From contig JAHHTR010000078.1 of the NCBI GenBank assembly GCA_020024515.1, positions 1 to 9,776 of the forward strand: a DNA stretch of 9,776 nt, in the 5' to 3' direction. Source of the DNA: Angelakisella sp. (GTDB lineage: Bacteria; Bacillota; Clostridia; Oscillospirales; Ruminococcaceae). Positions 1 through 7,312 of this stretch are shown here, in pieces. The notes under the pieces are model-generated. The model made no database searches. It saw nothing but the letters and a program-made list of their open reading frames with translations, and was not told where the DNA came from. How positions within the stretch are numbered: the stretch's first letter is position 1; each line of letters opens with the position of its first letter. Made by a program: the position numbers and the translations under genes.

Positions 1-1305
1 TCATCTTTGCTTCCATATTATTATGGACAAGACGAAAATAAAAAAGATTTAGATTATTTTATTGAAAATCAAATTATTAACTCAGAAGTAATTGCAAAAT
101 TAGATAAAATAGTTTCAAATGTTACTTTAATATCTGTTTCAGAAAAAATAAAATCGTTAAAACTTAAGGATAGTGATATTTATAAATGGAAATATGAAAA
201 TTCTTATAGAATATGTAGAAGTGCTGCATCTTCATCTGTTTTAAATTTAGCAAAAGAAAAAAAGAAAGTTTGTAAAAATAATTTGTTTTTTGTTGCTTCA
301 AATAACAATGAAAATATATATCTGATAAAGGGAGATTTTTCAGATGATTCTAAAAAACCTAGAGTGCAATTTATTTTTGCAGAAGATAATTTATCGCAAC
401 ATCCAGGTGATATATGGGTTGACATAAAAACAACAGGATTAGATAATGAAGGAAATGTCCCTTTCAAAAATGGTAAAAAGCCCTTAAAGTTATTACAACG
501 TTTAATATCCTCTATTTCATATACTAATAATCTACCTTTTTATGTTTTAGACTTTTTCTCAGGCTCATCTTCAACAGCAGAAGCAGTTATTAAACAAAAT
601 ATAGAAGATGGAAATAATCGTCATTTTATAATGGTTCAGGCACAAGAAGATTTAGATATAAATTATAAAAATAGTGATTCTGAAATAAAGAAAAGTATAA
701 GGGAAAGTATTGATTTTTTAGATACTATAAAAAAGAAACACTATATTACAGAAATAGGCAAGGAAAGAATAAGACGTGCGGGGGACAAAATAAAACAAGA
801 AACCGAAGAATATAATAATCAACTTAAAATCGGCGAAAAAACAAAACAAGTTCCCGATATAGGTTTTAAAGTGTTCAGAACAGCCGATACTAATATTAAG
901 TGGAATTTATGTGAAAATGTTGACCAAGTTGCAGAAGAAACAAGAACAGATACACCCGACTATATCGATTTTACACTTGGATTTAAAGATGTTGACGTTG
1001 TTTATGAAATAATGCTAAGACAAAAAGATGTTCCTTTGACAGCCTCACTTGAAGTTCTTTCCGAAATAGGTAACAGAACATATTTATACGGTAGTTCTTA
1101 CCTTGTTTGTCTTGAAACAGAAATAACCGAGGAACTTATAGAAAAGCTTGCTAACCTTGATCCACTGCCAATAAAGTTTGTGTTCAGAGATTCCGCTTTC
1201 AAAGACGATATTAACCTAAAAGACATAACATTCAGACGTTTAAAGGCATTGATTGAGCGTAATTCAGGCGAAGCAAAACAAACCTATACTGTTGAATTTA
1301 TATAG
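1..1305 (+). CDS. mod: Type III restriction-modification system methyltransferase subunit (Mod), C-terminal part
   Basis: This is the C-terminal 434 codons of an N6-adenine DNA methyltransferase; the 5' end lies outside the window, so the TTG at base 7 is not the start. The SAM-binding motif I is seen at nt 550-588 (LDFFSGSSSTAEAV). It is followed by EDGNNRHFIMVQ, the usual Type III Mod continuation (VLDFFxGSxTTAxAV...NRKFIxVQ). In this beta-class layout the catalytic DPPY motif and the target recognition domain come before motif I; DPPY is therefore upstream of the window and the first ~170 codons belong to the recognition region. The residues after motif I (FKVFRTADTNIKW, then a long conserved tail ending TYTVEFI) are typical of Type III Mod. 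The stop is followed by AAGGAG and the ATPase gene, so it leads the operon that ends with res. The first ~750 bases are much more AT-rich than the rest. Family assignment is firm; the recognised sequence cannot be read. Confidence 0.93.
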   Translation, partial: SSLLPYYYGQDENKKDLDYFIENQIINSEVIAKLDKIVSNVTLISVSEKIKSLKLKDSDIYKWKYENSYRICRSAASSSVLNLAKEKKKVCKNNLFFVASNNNENIYLIKGDFSDDSKKPRVQFIFAEDNLSQHPGDIWVDIKTTGLDNEGNVPFKNGKKPLKLLQRLISSISYTNNLPFYVLDFFSGSSSTAEAVIKQNIEDGNNRHFIMVQAQEDLDINYKNSDSEIKKSIRESIDFLDTIKKKHYITEIGKERIRRAGDKIKQETEEYNNQLKIGEKTKQVPDIGFKVFRTADTNIKWNLCENVDQVAEETRTDTPDYIDFTLGFKDVDVVYEIMLRQKDVPLTASLEVLSEIGNRTYLYGSSYLVCLETEITEELIEKLANLDPLPIKFVFRDSAFKDDINLKDITFRRLKALIERNSGEAKQTYTVEFI

Positions 1306-1323
1306 TAAGGAGAAATATATACA

Positions 1324-2334
1324 ATGGGTATTAATAAAGTAAAAATTGAAAATTTTACTGTCTTCAAAAATTTAGAAGTTGATTTTTCAAATGGTATAAA
1401 TGTTATTATAGGTGAAAACGGTACAGGTAAAACTCATTTGTTGAAGTTATTGTATTCTATGATAAATTGCAATTCATTCCCATTAGAAACAATTAGTCAT
1501 TATTTTTTAAAAGAATTTAGAACTACTGTTTTTAATTTAATTCCAGATTTACAGAACGATACAATACTATTTATGGAATCTGATACTTTTAAAGCTAATA
1601 AAATAAGTTTTTATATGTCCCCTATAATTAAAAAATCAAATGACAAGGTTGGTATGCCTAAATTTAATTTCTCATTTGCTGAACCAAATCCAAACTCAGT
1701 ATATATACCTGTAAAAGATATGCTTACACATTCAAAAGGTTTTTTGTCACTGTATGATAAATTCAATATGCCTTTTGACAAGACTTATTATGATATAATA
1801 AGCAACACACTATTACCACAATTAAATGAAAAACCCAATATTGCAAAAAATATATTGCCTTTACTTGAAAAAATGATGGATGGAAAGGTTGTTGTAAAAA
1901 ACGATACTTTCTATGTTGAAAAAACGGACGGCAGACTTGTTGATTTTGATATTGAGGCAGAGGGTTACAAAAAAATAGCTTTGCTGTGGCAACTTTTAAT
2001 GACCGACAATATAACCAAAGACAGTATTTTATTGTGGGACGAACCGGAAGCAAACATAAACCCTAAATTTATTCCCGATTTGGTTGAAATATTACTTGCT
2101 CTTTCAAGAAACGGAGTACAGATATTTTTATCAACTCACAGTTATATTTTTGCAAAATATTTTGAAGTAAGACAAAAGTCTGACGATAATATATCATTTC
2201 ATTCTTTGTATCGTGAAAATGACAACATACTTTGCGAAAGTAGTGAAAAATTCAAAGATTTAAAGCATAATGTGATTATGGATAGTTTTGAAAAACTGCT
2301 TGACGAAGTATATGACAACCAAAAGGGTGAATGA
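1324..2334 (+). CDS. AAA/ABC-type ATPase embedded in the Type III RM operon
   Basis: A 336-residue soluble ATPase of the AAA_15/AAA_21 (SMC/OLD/ABC-like) kind. Visible motifs are Walker A GENGTGKT at residues 30-37, an ABC-signature-like EGYKKIALL at about 213-221, Walker B ILLWDEPEANINP with D239/E240, and the switch histidine in STHSYIF (H272). Close to the N-terminus, KIENFTVFKNLEVDF is the standard opening of this family. The start has AAGGAG at 1307-1312, 11 bases before the ATG, directly after the mod stop. The end overlaps the next ATG as ATGA, which implies translational coupling to the small protein. ATPases of this family pair with nucleases in several defence systems (Septu PtuA-PtuB, PARIS AriA-AriB, OLD/Gabija); that a similar pairing holds here is inference. 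It is not part of the canonical two-subunit Type III enzyme. The first ~550 bases are more AT-rich than the last ~430. Confidence 0.88.
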   Translation: MGINKVKIENFTVFKNLEVDFSNGINVIIGENGTGKTHLLKLLYSMINCNSFPLETISHYFLKEFRTTVFNLIPDLQNDTILFMESDTFKANKISFYMSPIIKKSNDKVGMPKFNFSFAEPNPNSVYIPVKDMLTHSKGFLSLYDKFNMPFDKTYYDIISNTLLPQLNEKPNIAKNILPLLEKMMDGKVVVKNDTFYVEKTDGRLVDFDIEAEGYKKIALLWQLLMTDNITKDSILLWDEPEANINPKFIPDLVEILLALSRNGVQIFLSTHSYIFAKYFEVRQKSDDNISFHSLYRENDNILCESSEKFKDLKHNVIMDSFEKLLDEVYDNQKGE

Positions 2335-2846
2335 ATATGGACAGAATATTTATTGAAGAAAATAAAAATTATCAAATAGATTTTACTGATACGCTTTGGG
2401 CAACAGATAAATTAAATGATGTTTTCCATAATGCGAATACGCCTTTATGCGATGTAGACTGGGTTGCCGAAACAGATGAAGAAATACTTTTGGTTGAGTA
2501 TAAAAATGCCAATATAGAAAATGCTGCTGAAGCAAATTCTTTTGATCCTAAATCGGATAAAAAGATAAGTAATATTCTAAAAAAGTACTATGATTCTATT
2601 TTTTACATAAGTGCTATCGGTAAGCTAACACAAAAGAAAAAAATTTATGTTTATATACTTGAATATCCAAATGGTGATGTTATTACACGTAAGGGTATTA
2701 GAAATAAATTACAGCCAAGACTGCCTTTTGAATTACAAAAAAACAATAATATTAAATGCAGTTTAATTGACGATATAAAAGTTTTATCAATTAACGAATG
2801 GAATAAAGAATATCCTAATTATCCTTTAACTCCAATAAAAGAATAA
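2331..2846 (+). CDS. Small protein with PD-(D/E)XK-like motif, partner of the ATPase
   Basis: A 171-residue protein I cannot assign to a named family. Residues 41-58 read DVDWVAETDEEILLVEYK: an acidic residue (D41 or D43) on a short strand, a turn, then a hydrophobic strand ending E56-Y-K58. This is the D...ExK pattern of PD-(D/E)XK nucleases. A second hydrophobic stretch (KIYVYILEYP, about 103-112) may be a further core strand. There is no signal peptide or membrane segment. Its ATG overlaps the ATPase stop (ATGA); an alternative in-frame ATG follows two codons later. The res gene begins 12 bases after its stop. Tight coupling suggests that it works with the ATPase, perhaps as a nuclease effector or a DNA-binding partner. 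The nuclease call rests on motif shape alone; a TOPRIM domain is less likely because the expected N-terminal hydrophobic-EGxxD motif is absent. Confidence 0.7.
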   Translation: MNMDRIFIEENKNYQIDFTDTLWATDKLNDVFHNANTPLCDVDWVAETDEEILLVEYKNANIENAAEANSFDPKSDKKISNILKKYYDSIFYISAIGKLTQKKKIYVYILEYPNGDVITRKGIRNKLQPRLPFELQKNNNIKCSLIDDIKVLSINEWNKEYPNYPLTPIKE

Positions 2847-2858
2847 AGGGGAATTAAA

Positions 2859-5800
2859 ATGTCAAATAGAATAGAGTTTCAGTTTGATGACGGACTTGAA
2901 TATCAAAAACAAGCTATTAAGTCTACAATAGATTTGTTTAAAGGATTACCTCAACAAACAGACGGAATATATAAGCCAAACAGACATAAGAAAATAAATG
3001 ATGCTGACCCTGTCCGAAATAAGAATATTGTAACAGACAGCAGATTATTGAGCAATTTACAAACTGTTCAGTTGGAAAATAAATTGTTTGCAGACAATAC
3101 TCTTTATAATAACAATTTTACTGTTGAAATGGAAACAGGCACAGGCAAGACCTATGTATATTTACGTACAATTTTAGAGCTATATAAGGAATATGGTTTG
3201 CAAAAATTTATGATTGTTGTTCCAAGTATTGCTATCAGAAAAGGTATAGAAAAATCAATAGAGCAACTGACAGAGCATTTTAAAAGACTGTATGGTATTG
3301 ATTTGTCTAAGCATAGCTTTATTTATGACAGCGATAATCCTCAAAAAGTAAGCAGTTCTTTTGTTGAGGTGGATATGTTAAGTATATGTGTGTTTAATAT
3401 TCAGGCTTTTAATAAGGACAGTAACAAAATCCGTAAGGAAGATGAATGCGGAAAGATTCTATGGGAAGATATTAAGTATATCCGACCGATTGTAATTATA
3501 GATGAGCCACAGAAAATAGAGGGACAAAAGGGTAAAAAGTCAAAATCATTACAGGCTTTGGACGATATTGATCCGCTATTTACACTTCGTTATTCTGCTA
3601 CGCATAAAAGCCTATATAATCAAATATATAAGCTCGATTCTTATGCAGCTTATAAACAAGATTTGGTAAAGAAGATACAGGTTAAGACTGTCAATGGTGT
3701 TATTCCCAGAGATTTTCCTTACATAAGATACGTTTCTTTTACAAAAGACCTAAAAGCAAGGATAGAAATGTTTTCGCAAAAGCAAGGCGATAGCATAAGA
3801 TTTAAGAGCTTTGATGTTTCCGCAGGCGCTTCTCTTGAAGATTTGTCGGGTGGCTTGGCTCAATATAAAAATATGCGTATTGCAGAAGAACCGCATAAAT
3901 TAAAGTCACTTAAAATAGCTACCGCTGATGGTATTATGGAATTATCATTGGGTGAAAGCAATAACGGACTGGAAGATATAGAGGCTGTGCGTATTCAAAT
4001 AAGACTTGCTATAAAGAACCATTTTGAAAAACAATTTTCAATTTTAAACAGTGGCAAAAAAATAAAAGCCTTGACTCTTTTCTTTGTGGATGCAGTAAAT
4101 AAAGTTCGTGACAATACCAGAGAAGATGGCAGAGGTGAATATTTACGCATATTTGACGAAGAATATACAGCCTATATAACAGCAAACAAGGATAAAATTG
4201 TTAAGTATAAAGAATATTTTTCAAAATATGATGATGTGCTTAAAATTCGTGAAGGTTACTTTGCTGTTGACGGAAAAAACAATATTGTTGAAATAGAAGA
4301 CTGGAACAGCGCCAAAAGCGAATTTGATGTTAAAACAAAGTCACAAGATGATATTGACAGAGGAATAAGTTTAATTCTTGATAAAAAAGATGAACTTATA
4401 TCTTTTGATGAACCTCTAAGCTTTATATTTTCCCATTCCGCTCTCCGTGAAGGTTGGGATAATCCTAATGTATTTACTCTGTGTACTCTTAAAAGCGGAA
4501 GTTCTGAAATAGCCAAAAAACAGGAGATAGGTAGAGGACTAAGACTACCTGTTGATATAACCGGTAATAGATGTTTGGATTCAAAAATAAATGAATTGAC
4601 AGTTATTGCAAATGATAGTTATGAGAATTTTTCAAAGGGTTTACAAGATGATTATAATGAGAGTATGAAGTTCAATAAGAACGAAGTTACAGCTAATATA
4701 TTAACTTCTACACTTGAAAAAGCGGGACTTCCAAAGACTAGTATAACATCTGAATTAGTTGATATCTTAAAGCAGGAATTAATCAAAAACGGAATAATGG
4801 ACAGTAATAACATTCTTAATAAAGACATTGAGAAACTATCAAATACCATTGAAAATATAGATTTTTCAAATGAAATTATTAATGAACATAAAGAACTTAT
4901 CAAAAAGAACTTTGCAGAGTTAATGGTTGAAAAGGGTACTCACTGTATTGTAATTAAAAATGGTGATAATCCAAGTCCTGTAAACAAAATGAGAGCTTTT
5001 GTATCAGAAAATGAGTTTAAAAAACTCTACACATCACTATGCGATAAGCTTACAAAAAGAACTATATATAAATGTGGTTTGGACAAAGATAAGTTTATTG
5101 CGGATTGTATAGATATGATAAATTCATATTTGGCAAACATTAATCTTACTAAGACTATAAATATCACTACAGGCAAAGCAGGCTTCAGTAACGTACAAAC
5201 TTTTGAAATGCAAAAAGGTATTGATAAAAATCTTGATATGTATGTATATTCACCTGCTATAGAAAAAAGTGATTTTGAAGTTGTCAATTATATAATGTAT
5301 CATACTATGTTACCAAGACTGGCAATATTTAAAATTATAAATGGTATAGATAAAAAACAAGCTTTGAATTATCAGGATATTCTTGATAAAGTAACGCAAA
5401 AGATTTTAAAATTGCTTAATGATACTAAAGCAAACAATATATTATCCTACGAAGTTATAGATAAATATGAATTGAATGAGGGTGAAATTTTCGCCATTGA
5501 TACTATAAGTGAAGATGATTTTAATACTGAATGGAGAATATTTAAGTCAAATTCAAGTCATAGTAATGCGCTAAATGAATATTACAAAATGGACAGTAAG
5601 GGTGAAAAAGAATTTGCTGAAAAATTAGAGGCAAATGAGAATGTTCTTCTATTCACTAAACTGAAAAAAGGTGGATTTGTTATTGATACGCCATATGGAA
5701 ACTATTCTCCGGACTGGGCGGTTATTTGCAGAAATGAAAATGACAGCGATGTTTTGGGTTTGTATTTTATTATTGAGACTAAAGCAGGTAAACAGGGAAA

Positions 5801-5939
5801 AGATTTAACAGAGGTTGAAAAAAATAAAATACATTGTGGTAAGCTTCATTTTAAGGCGGTTTCTGATTTGGTTAAGTTTGAATGGGTTAATAGTTATGAG
5901 GATTTTAAAGCAAAGACAGGAGTAAAGGATGTTTTGTGA
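2859..5939 (+). CDS. res: Type III restriction endonuclease subunit (Res)
   Basis: A complete 1026-residue Res subunit: an ATP-dependent SF2 translocase with a C-terminal nuclease, which partners Mod to cut DNA after meeting recognition sites. Helicase motifs occur in order: motif I METGTGKT (K97), motif Ia IVVPSIAIRKG (about 118-128), motif II as DEPQ (D215-Q218), motif III SAT (246-248), motif V REGWDNPN (GWDNP 532-536) and motif VI QEIGRGLRL (555-563). The C-terminal PD-(D/E)XK nuclease is SPDWA (P951-D952) followed by IIETKAG (E973, K975). The length is in the normal range for Res and no frameshift is visible, so the enzyme should be active if mod is intact. The start has AAGGGG at 2846-2851, seven bases before the ATG. 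It is the last gene of the operon; the following 490 bases hold no co-directional gene. Confidence 0.95.
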   Translation: MSNRIEFQFDDGLEYQKQAIKSTIDLFKGLPQQTDGIYKPNRHKKINDADPVRNKNIVTDSRLLSNLQTVQLENKLFADNTLYNNNFTVEMETGTGKTYVYLRTILELYKEYGLQKFMIVVPSIAIRKGIEKSIEQLTEHFKRLYGIDLSKHSFIYDSDNPQKVSSSFVEVDMLSICVFNIQAFNKDSNKIRKEDECGKILWEDIKYIRPIVIIDEPQKIEGQKGKKSKSLQALDDIDPLFTLRYSATHKSLYNQIYKLDSYAAYKQDLVKKIQVKTVNGVIPRDFPYIRYVSFTKDLKARIEMFSQKQGDSIRFKSFDVSAGASLEDLSGGLAQYKNMRIAEEPHKLKSLKIATADGIMELSLGESNNGLEDIEAVRIQIRLAIKNHFEKQFSILNSGKKIKALTLFFVDAVNKVRDNTREDGRGEYLRIFDEEYTAYITANKDKIVKYKEYFSKYDDVLKIREGYFAVDGKNNIVEIEDWNSAKSEFDVKTKSQDDIDRGISLILDKKDELISFDEPLSFIFSHSALREGWDNPNVFTLCTLKSGSSEIAKKQEIGRGLRLPVDITGNRCLDSKINELTVIANDSYENFSKGLQDDYNESMKFNKNEVTANILTSTLEKAGLPKTSITSELVDILKQELIKNGIMDSNNILNKDIEKLSNTIENIDFSNEIINEHKELIKKNFAELMVEKGTHCIVIKNGDNPSPVNKMRAFVSENEFKKLYTSLCDKLTKRTIYKCGLDKDKFIADCIDMINSYLANINLTKTINITTGKAGFSNVQTFEMQKGIDKNLDMYVYSPAIEKSDFEVVNYIMYHTMLPRLAIFKIINGIDKKQALNYQDILDKVTQKILKLLNDTKANNILSYEVIDKYELNEGEIFAIDTISEDDFNTEWRIFKSNSSHSNALNEYYKMDSKGEKEFAEKLEANENVLLFTKLKKGGFVIDTPYGNYSPDWAVICRNENDSDVLGLYFIIETKAGKQGKDLTEVEKNKIHCGKLHFKAVSDLVKFEWVNSYEDFKAKTGVKDVL

Positions 5940-5974
5940 TTTCTATAAACTTGCTTATTACTATTATTTTCTTT

Positions 5975-6058
5975 AAAGTTTAATAAATAAAATAACAACT
6001 TGATTTAGGCATACAAATCAGAACAAATGTGTTTTGGTTTATATGCCCATTAAACTTT
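5975..6058. repeat. Nested inverted repeat downstream of res
   Basis: The outer arms AAAGTTTAAT (5975-5984) and ATTAAACTTT (6049-6058) are perfect 10-base complements. Inside lie GGCATACAAATC (6008-6019) and GGTTTATATGCC (6036-6047), which pair with one mismatch and one wobble. The inner loop holds a further AACA/TGTT pairing. The left side has 23 unpaired bases between arms and the right side only one. It could act as a terminator or 3' stabiliser for the RM transcript, or be a mobile-element end. It lacks a clean T-run, so its role is unproven. Confidence 0.5.
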
Positions 6059-6121
6059 TAAGATAAACTCTTTTTGAGATTACGTTGGACCAATAGAGTA
6101 TATTTGTTTTTTAATTTATTA

Positions 6122-6295
6122 TTATGCTATCCAAATATTTACTTGATATCCGTTGTTATAATCTTTTATTTTAATTCCTGACGATGTATCTCTAAATATT
6201 TGCTCTTTCTTTCTCTTGTAGAATGAGTAGAGTAGGTGAGCATTTATATTTAATCTTTTTTGAGCTCCACCACGACTTCCACGTGCGTAGAGCAT
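6122..6295 (-). CDS. Doubtful 57-residue open frame, unknown
   Basis: A minus-strand frame from ATG at 6293-6295 to TAA, followed by two more in-frame stops. The C-terminal half (SFYKRKKEQIFRDTSSG... ending YQVNIWIA) looks protein-like, with mixed charge and normal residue use. No ribosome binding site precedes the ATG. The upstream part overlaps the GC-rich island in another frame, so it is more likely the tail of a lost gene than a real small protein. I do not recognise the family. Confidence 0.2.
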   Translation of the reverse strand: MLYARGSRGGAQKRLNINAHLLYSFYKRKKEQIFRDTSSGIKIKDYNNGYQVNIWIA

Positions 6296-6348
6296 ACAAA
6301 AACGCAGTCCTTAGGGTACACCTGTGCCTTGGTGGAGAGGTCTATTTT
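6250..6348 (-). pseudogene. Possible C-terminal remnant of a 23S rRNA (uracil-5-)methyltransferase (RlmD/RumA-like)
   Basis: A minus-strand open frame of 32 codons between stops reads, near its end, VYPKDCVFVCSTHVEVVVEL followed by KKD and a stop. RumA/RlmD-type methyltransferases end with a VxPxDxFPxTxHVExVxLL segment, so the spacing and the THVEVVVEL core match, with one extra residue and loss of FP. There is no start codon or ribosome site and the rest of the enzyme is absent. The GC content (about half) is far above the flanks, which fits a fragment from elsewhere. The same bases can also fold as an RNA-like structure, so this call is tentative. Confidence 0.33.
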
Positions 6349-6378
6349 TCATTTTAAATACATATTCAGTTACAAAAT

Positions 6379-6410
6379 AAAGCCTTCAAGATAATATTCT
6401 TGGAGGCTTT
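6379..6410 (-). terminator. Terminator of the PD-(D/E)XK transposase-like gene
   Basis: The arms AAAGCCTTCAAGA (6379-6391) and TCTTGGAGGCTTT (6398-6410) form a 13-pair stem, with a single non-Watson-Crick position, around a TAATAT loop. On the minus strand it lies about 20 bases after the 6430 stop and runs into ATTTTG. This suits termination of that gene; it may also stop plus-strand reading. Confidence 0.75.
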
Positions 6411-6429
6411 CTAAGGTTTGTACTGAATT

Positions 6430-7230
6430 CTATTTGGCTAATTCTTTAGCTAATTCTTTTACTTGTTCAACAGTTAGATTTGAGTATTCGGCTATATCTT
6501 CATAAGATAATTTAAGCTTATCAGAAAGTAGAAGTTTTTTAGCCATATCTATTCTTTCTTTCTCCGCAACTTCATTTCTCATATCTTCCATCATCTTGCA
6601 CATAGTAGCCACTCCTTTCTCATCTTCTTTAAAATATCTGGTTCTCTCTGCAAGTTGTTTGTATTTCATATCATTCGGATCTGCACAATTAAAATCGTGC
6701 ATAAGTATGCCAAGCGGAGTATCGTCTTTATATTCTCCGTTAACATATATGATATGTGATTCGTCATTAAAGTATTCACCTGTTTCACGAATGATTCTGT
6801 CAATGTGGTATATAGGTTTGTTTCTTCCAAGAACATCACGCTCAGTTATGAAGATAACATATGTTTCAGATAACTTTTCATATTCTTCACCGGGCGAAGT
6901 GATATTGGCGTCAATGATACTGCTGTTGTATCTCGCTCTTTTTACACTTGCGCCTTTATCGGCTCTTTGAATTTCGATATTATACAGCTTTCCGTTTTTA
7001 TCGGTAGCATATATATCAAGTATTACCGAACGACCTTGAAGATTTTTTATTCTGTGTTGTGTGCTGACTTTCTGTATTTTTAAGTCATCTCTTTCAAGAA
7101 CTATTTTTACAACAAGCTCCGTACATTCTATGTTATCCTCAAAGCACTTTGACATAAAGTCATCATCCATAAGTCTGAATTTGCGTATATGTTCAAGATA
7201 TTCTTTTTTGTATAAGTCTTTGTTATCCAT
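6430..7230 (-). CDS. PD-(D/E)XK nuclease family transposase-like protein (Rpn/PDDEXK_2 type)
   Basis: A 266-residue protein of the Rpn/PDDEXK_2 family, annotated as transposases and related to the RecA-independent recombination nucleases RpnA-E. It opens with the family's usual FRLMDDDFMSKCFEDN segment. The nuclease core shows D72 in VILDIYATDKNG and then the ExQ motif at E86-I-Q88 (LYNIEIQ), with R98/R100 and Y101 after it (VKRARYNSS). A C-terminal helical tail (LSYEDIAEYSNLTVEQVKELAKELAK, about 241-266) resembles a small helix-turn-helix. The start is set at ATG 7228-7230, with AGAGGA about ten bases upstream. A longer frame begins at 7276-7278, but that ATG lies inside the promoter between the -35 and -10 boxes and cannot be on the transcript. 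It has its own promoter and terminator, so it is a stand-alone unit. It appears intact. It may act in DNA mobility or genome defence; the exact role is not known. Confidence 0.88.
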   Translation of the reverse strand: MDNKDLYKKEYLEHIRKFRLMDDDFMSKCFEDNIECTELVVKIVLERDDLKIQKVSTQHRIKNLQGRSVILDIYATDKNGKLYNIEIQRADKGASVKRARYNSSIIDANITSPGEEYEKLSETYVIFITERDVLGRNKPIYHIDRIIRETGEYFNDESHIIYVNGEYKDDTPLGILMHDFNCADPNDMKYKQLAERTRYFKEDEKGVATMCKMMEDMRNEVAEKERIDMAKKLLLSDKLKLSYEDIAEYSNLTVEQVKELAKELAK

Positions 7231-7268
7231 ATCTGCATATCCTCTTATTGTATATTGTTTATAAGCAT

Positions 7269-7297
7269 ATTTTATCACATTTATTAGCTGTTTTCAA
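7269..7297 (-). promoter_or_regulatory. Sigma-A-type promoter for the PD-(D/E)XK transposase-like gene
   Basis: On the minus strand TTGAAA (7292-7297) and TAAAAT (7269-7274) are separated by exactly 17 bases. The predicted transcript start is near 7262, which leaves a leader of about 30 bases before the AGAGGA site and the ATG at 7230. This placement decides the gene's start. Confidence 0.7.
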
Positions 7298-7312
7298 TAT
7301 GATGACAAACTT

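Larger units (their letters stand above)
5940..6429. other. Gene-poor interval after res
   Basis: No intact gene is supported here. From left to right it holds a nested inverted repeat (5975-6058), a 57-codon minus-strand open frame of unknown worth (6122-6295), a GC-rich island (about 6263-6345) that may be an RNA structure or the tail of a decayed methyltransferase gene, and the terminator of the minus-strand gene that follows. The mixture of short unrelated pieces suggests a junction between the RM island and mobile-element debris. Confidence 0.6.

Noticed and set aside
1..1305. Phase-variable simple repeat in mod
   Set aside because: Type III mod genes are often switched by long tandem repeats, but only short A-runs are visible here. 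The gene's 5' end is outside the window, so switching can be neither shown nor excluded.
6263..6337. tRNA or other standard RNA in the GC-rich island
   Set aside because: The length and outer stem are tRNA-like, but neither strand has a T-arm GGTTCRA motif or a usable anticodon arm, and it does not match the landmarks I know for SRP RNA or tmRNA.
6596..6970. Plus-strand open frame of 124 codons opposite the PD-(D/E)XK transposase-like gene
   Set aside because: It is the reverse shadow of a well-supported gene, and its translation is a hydrophobic and serine-rich string with no family features.
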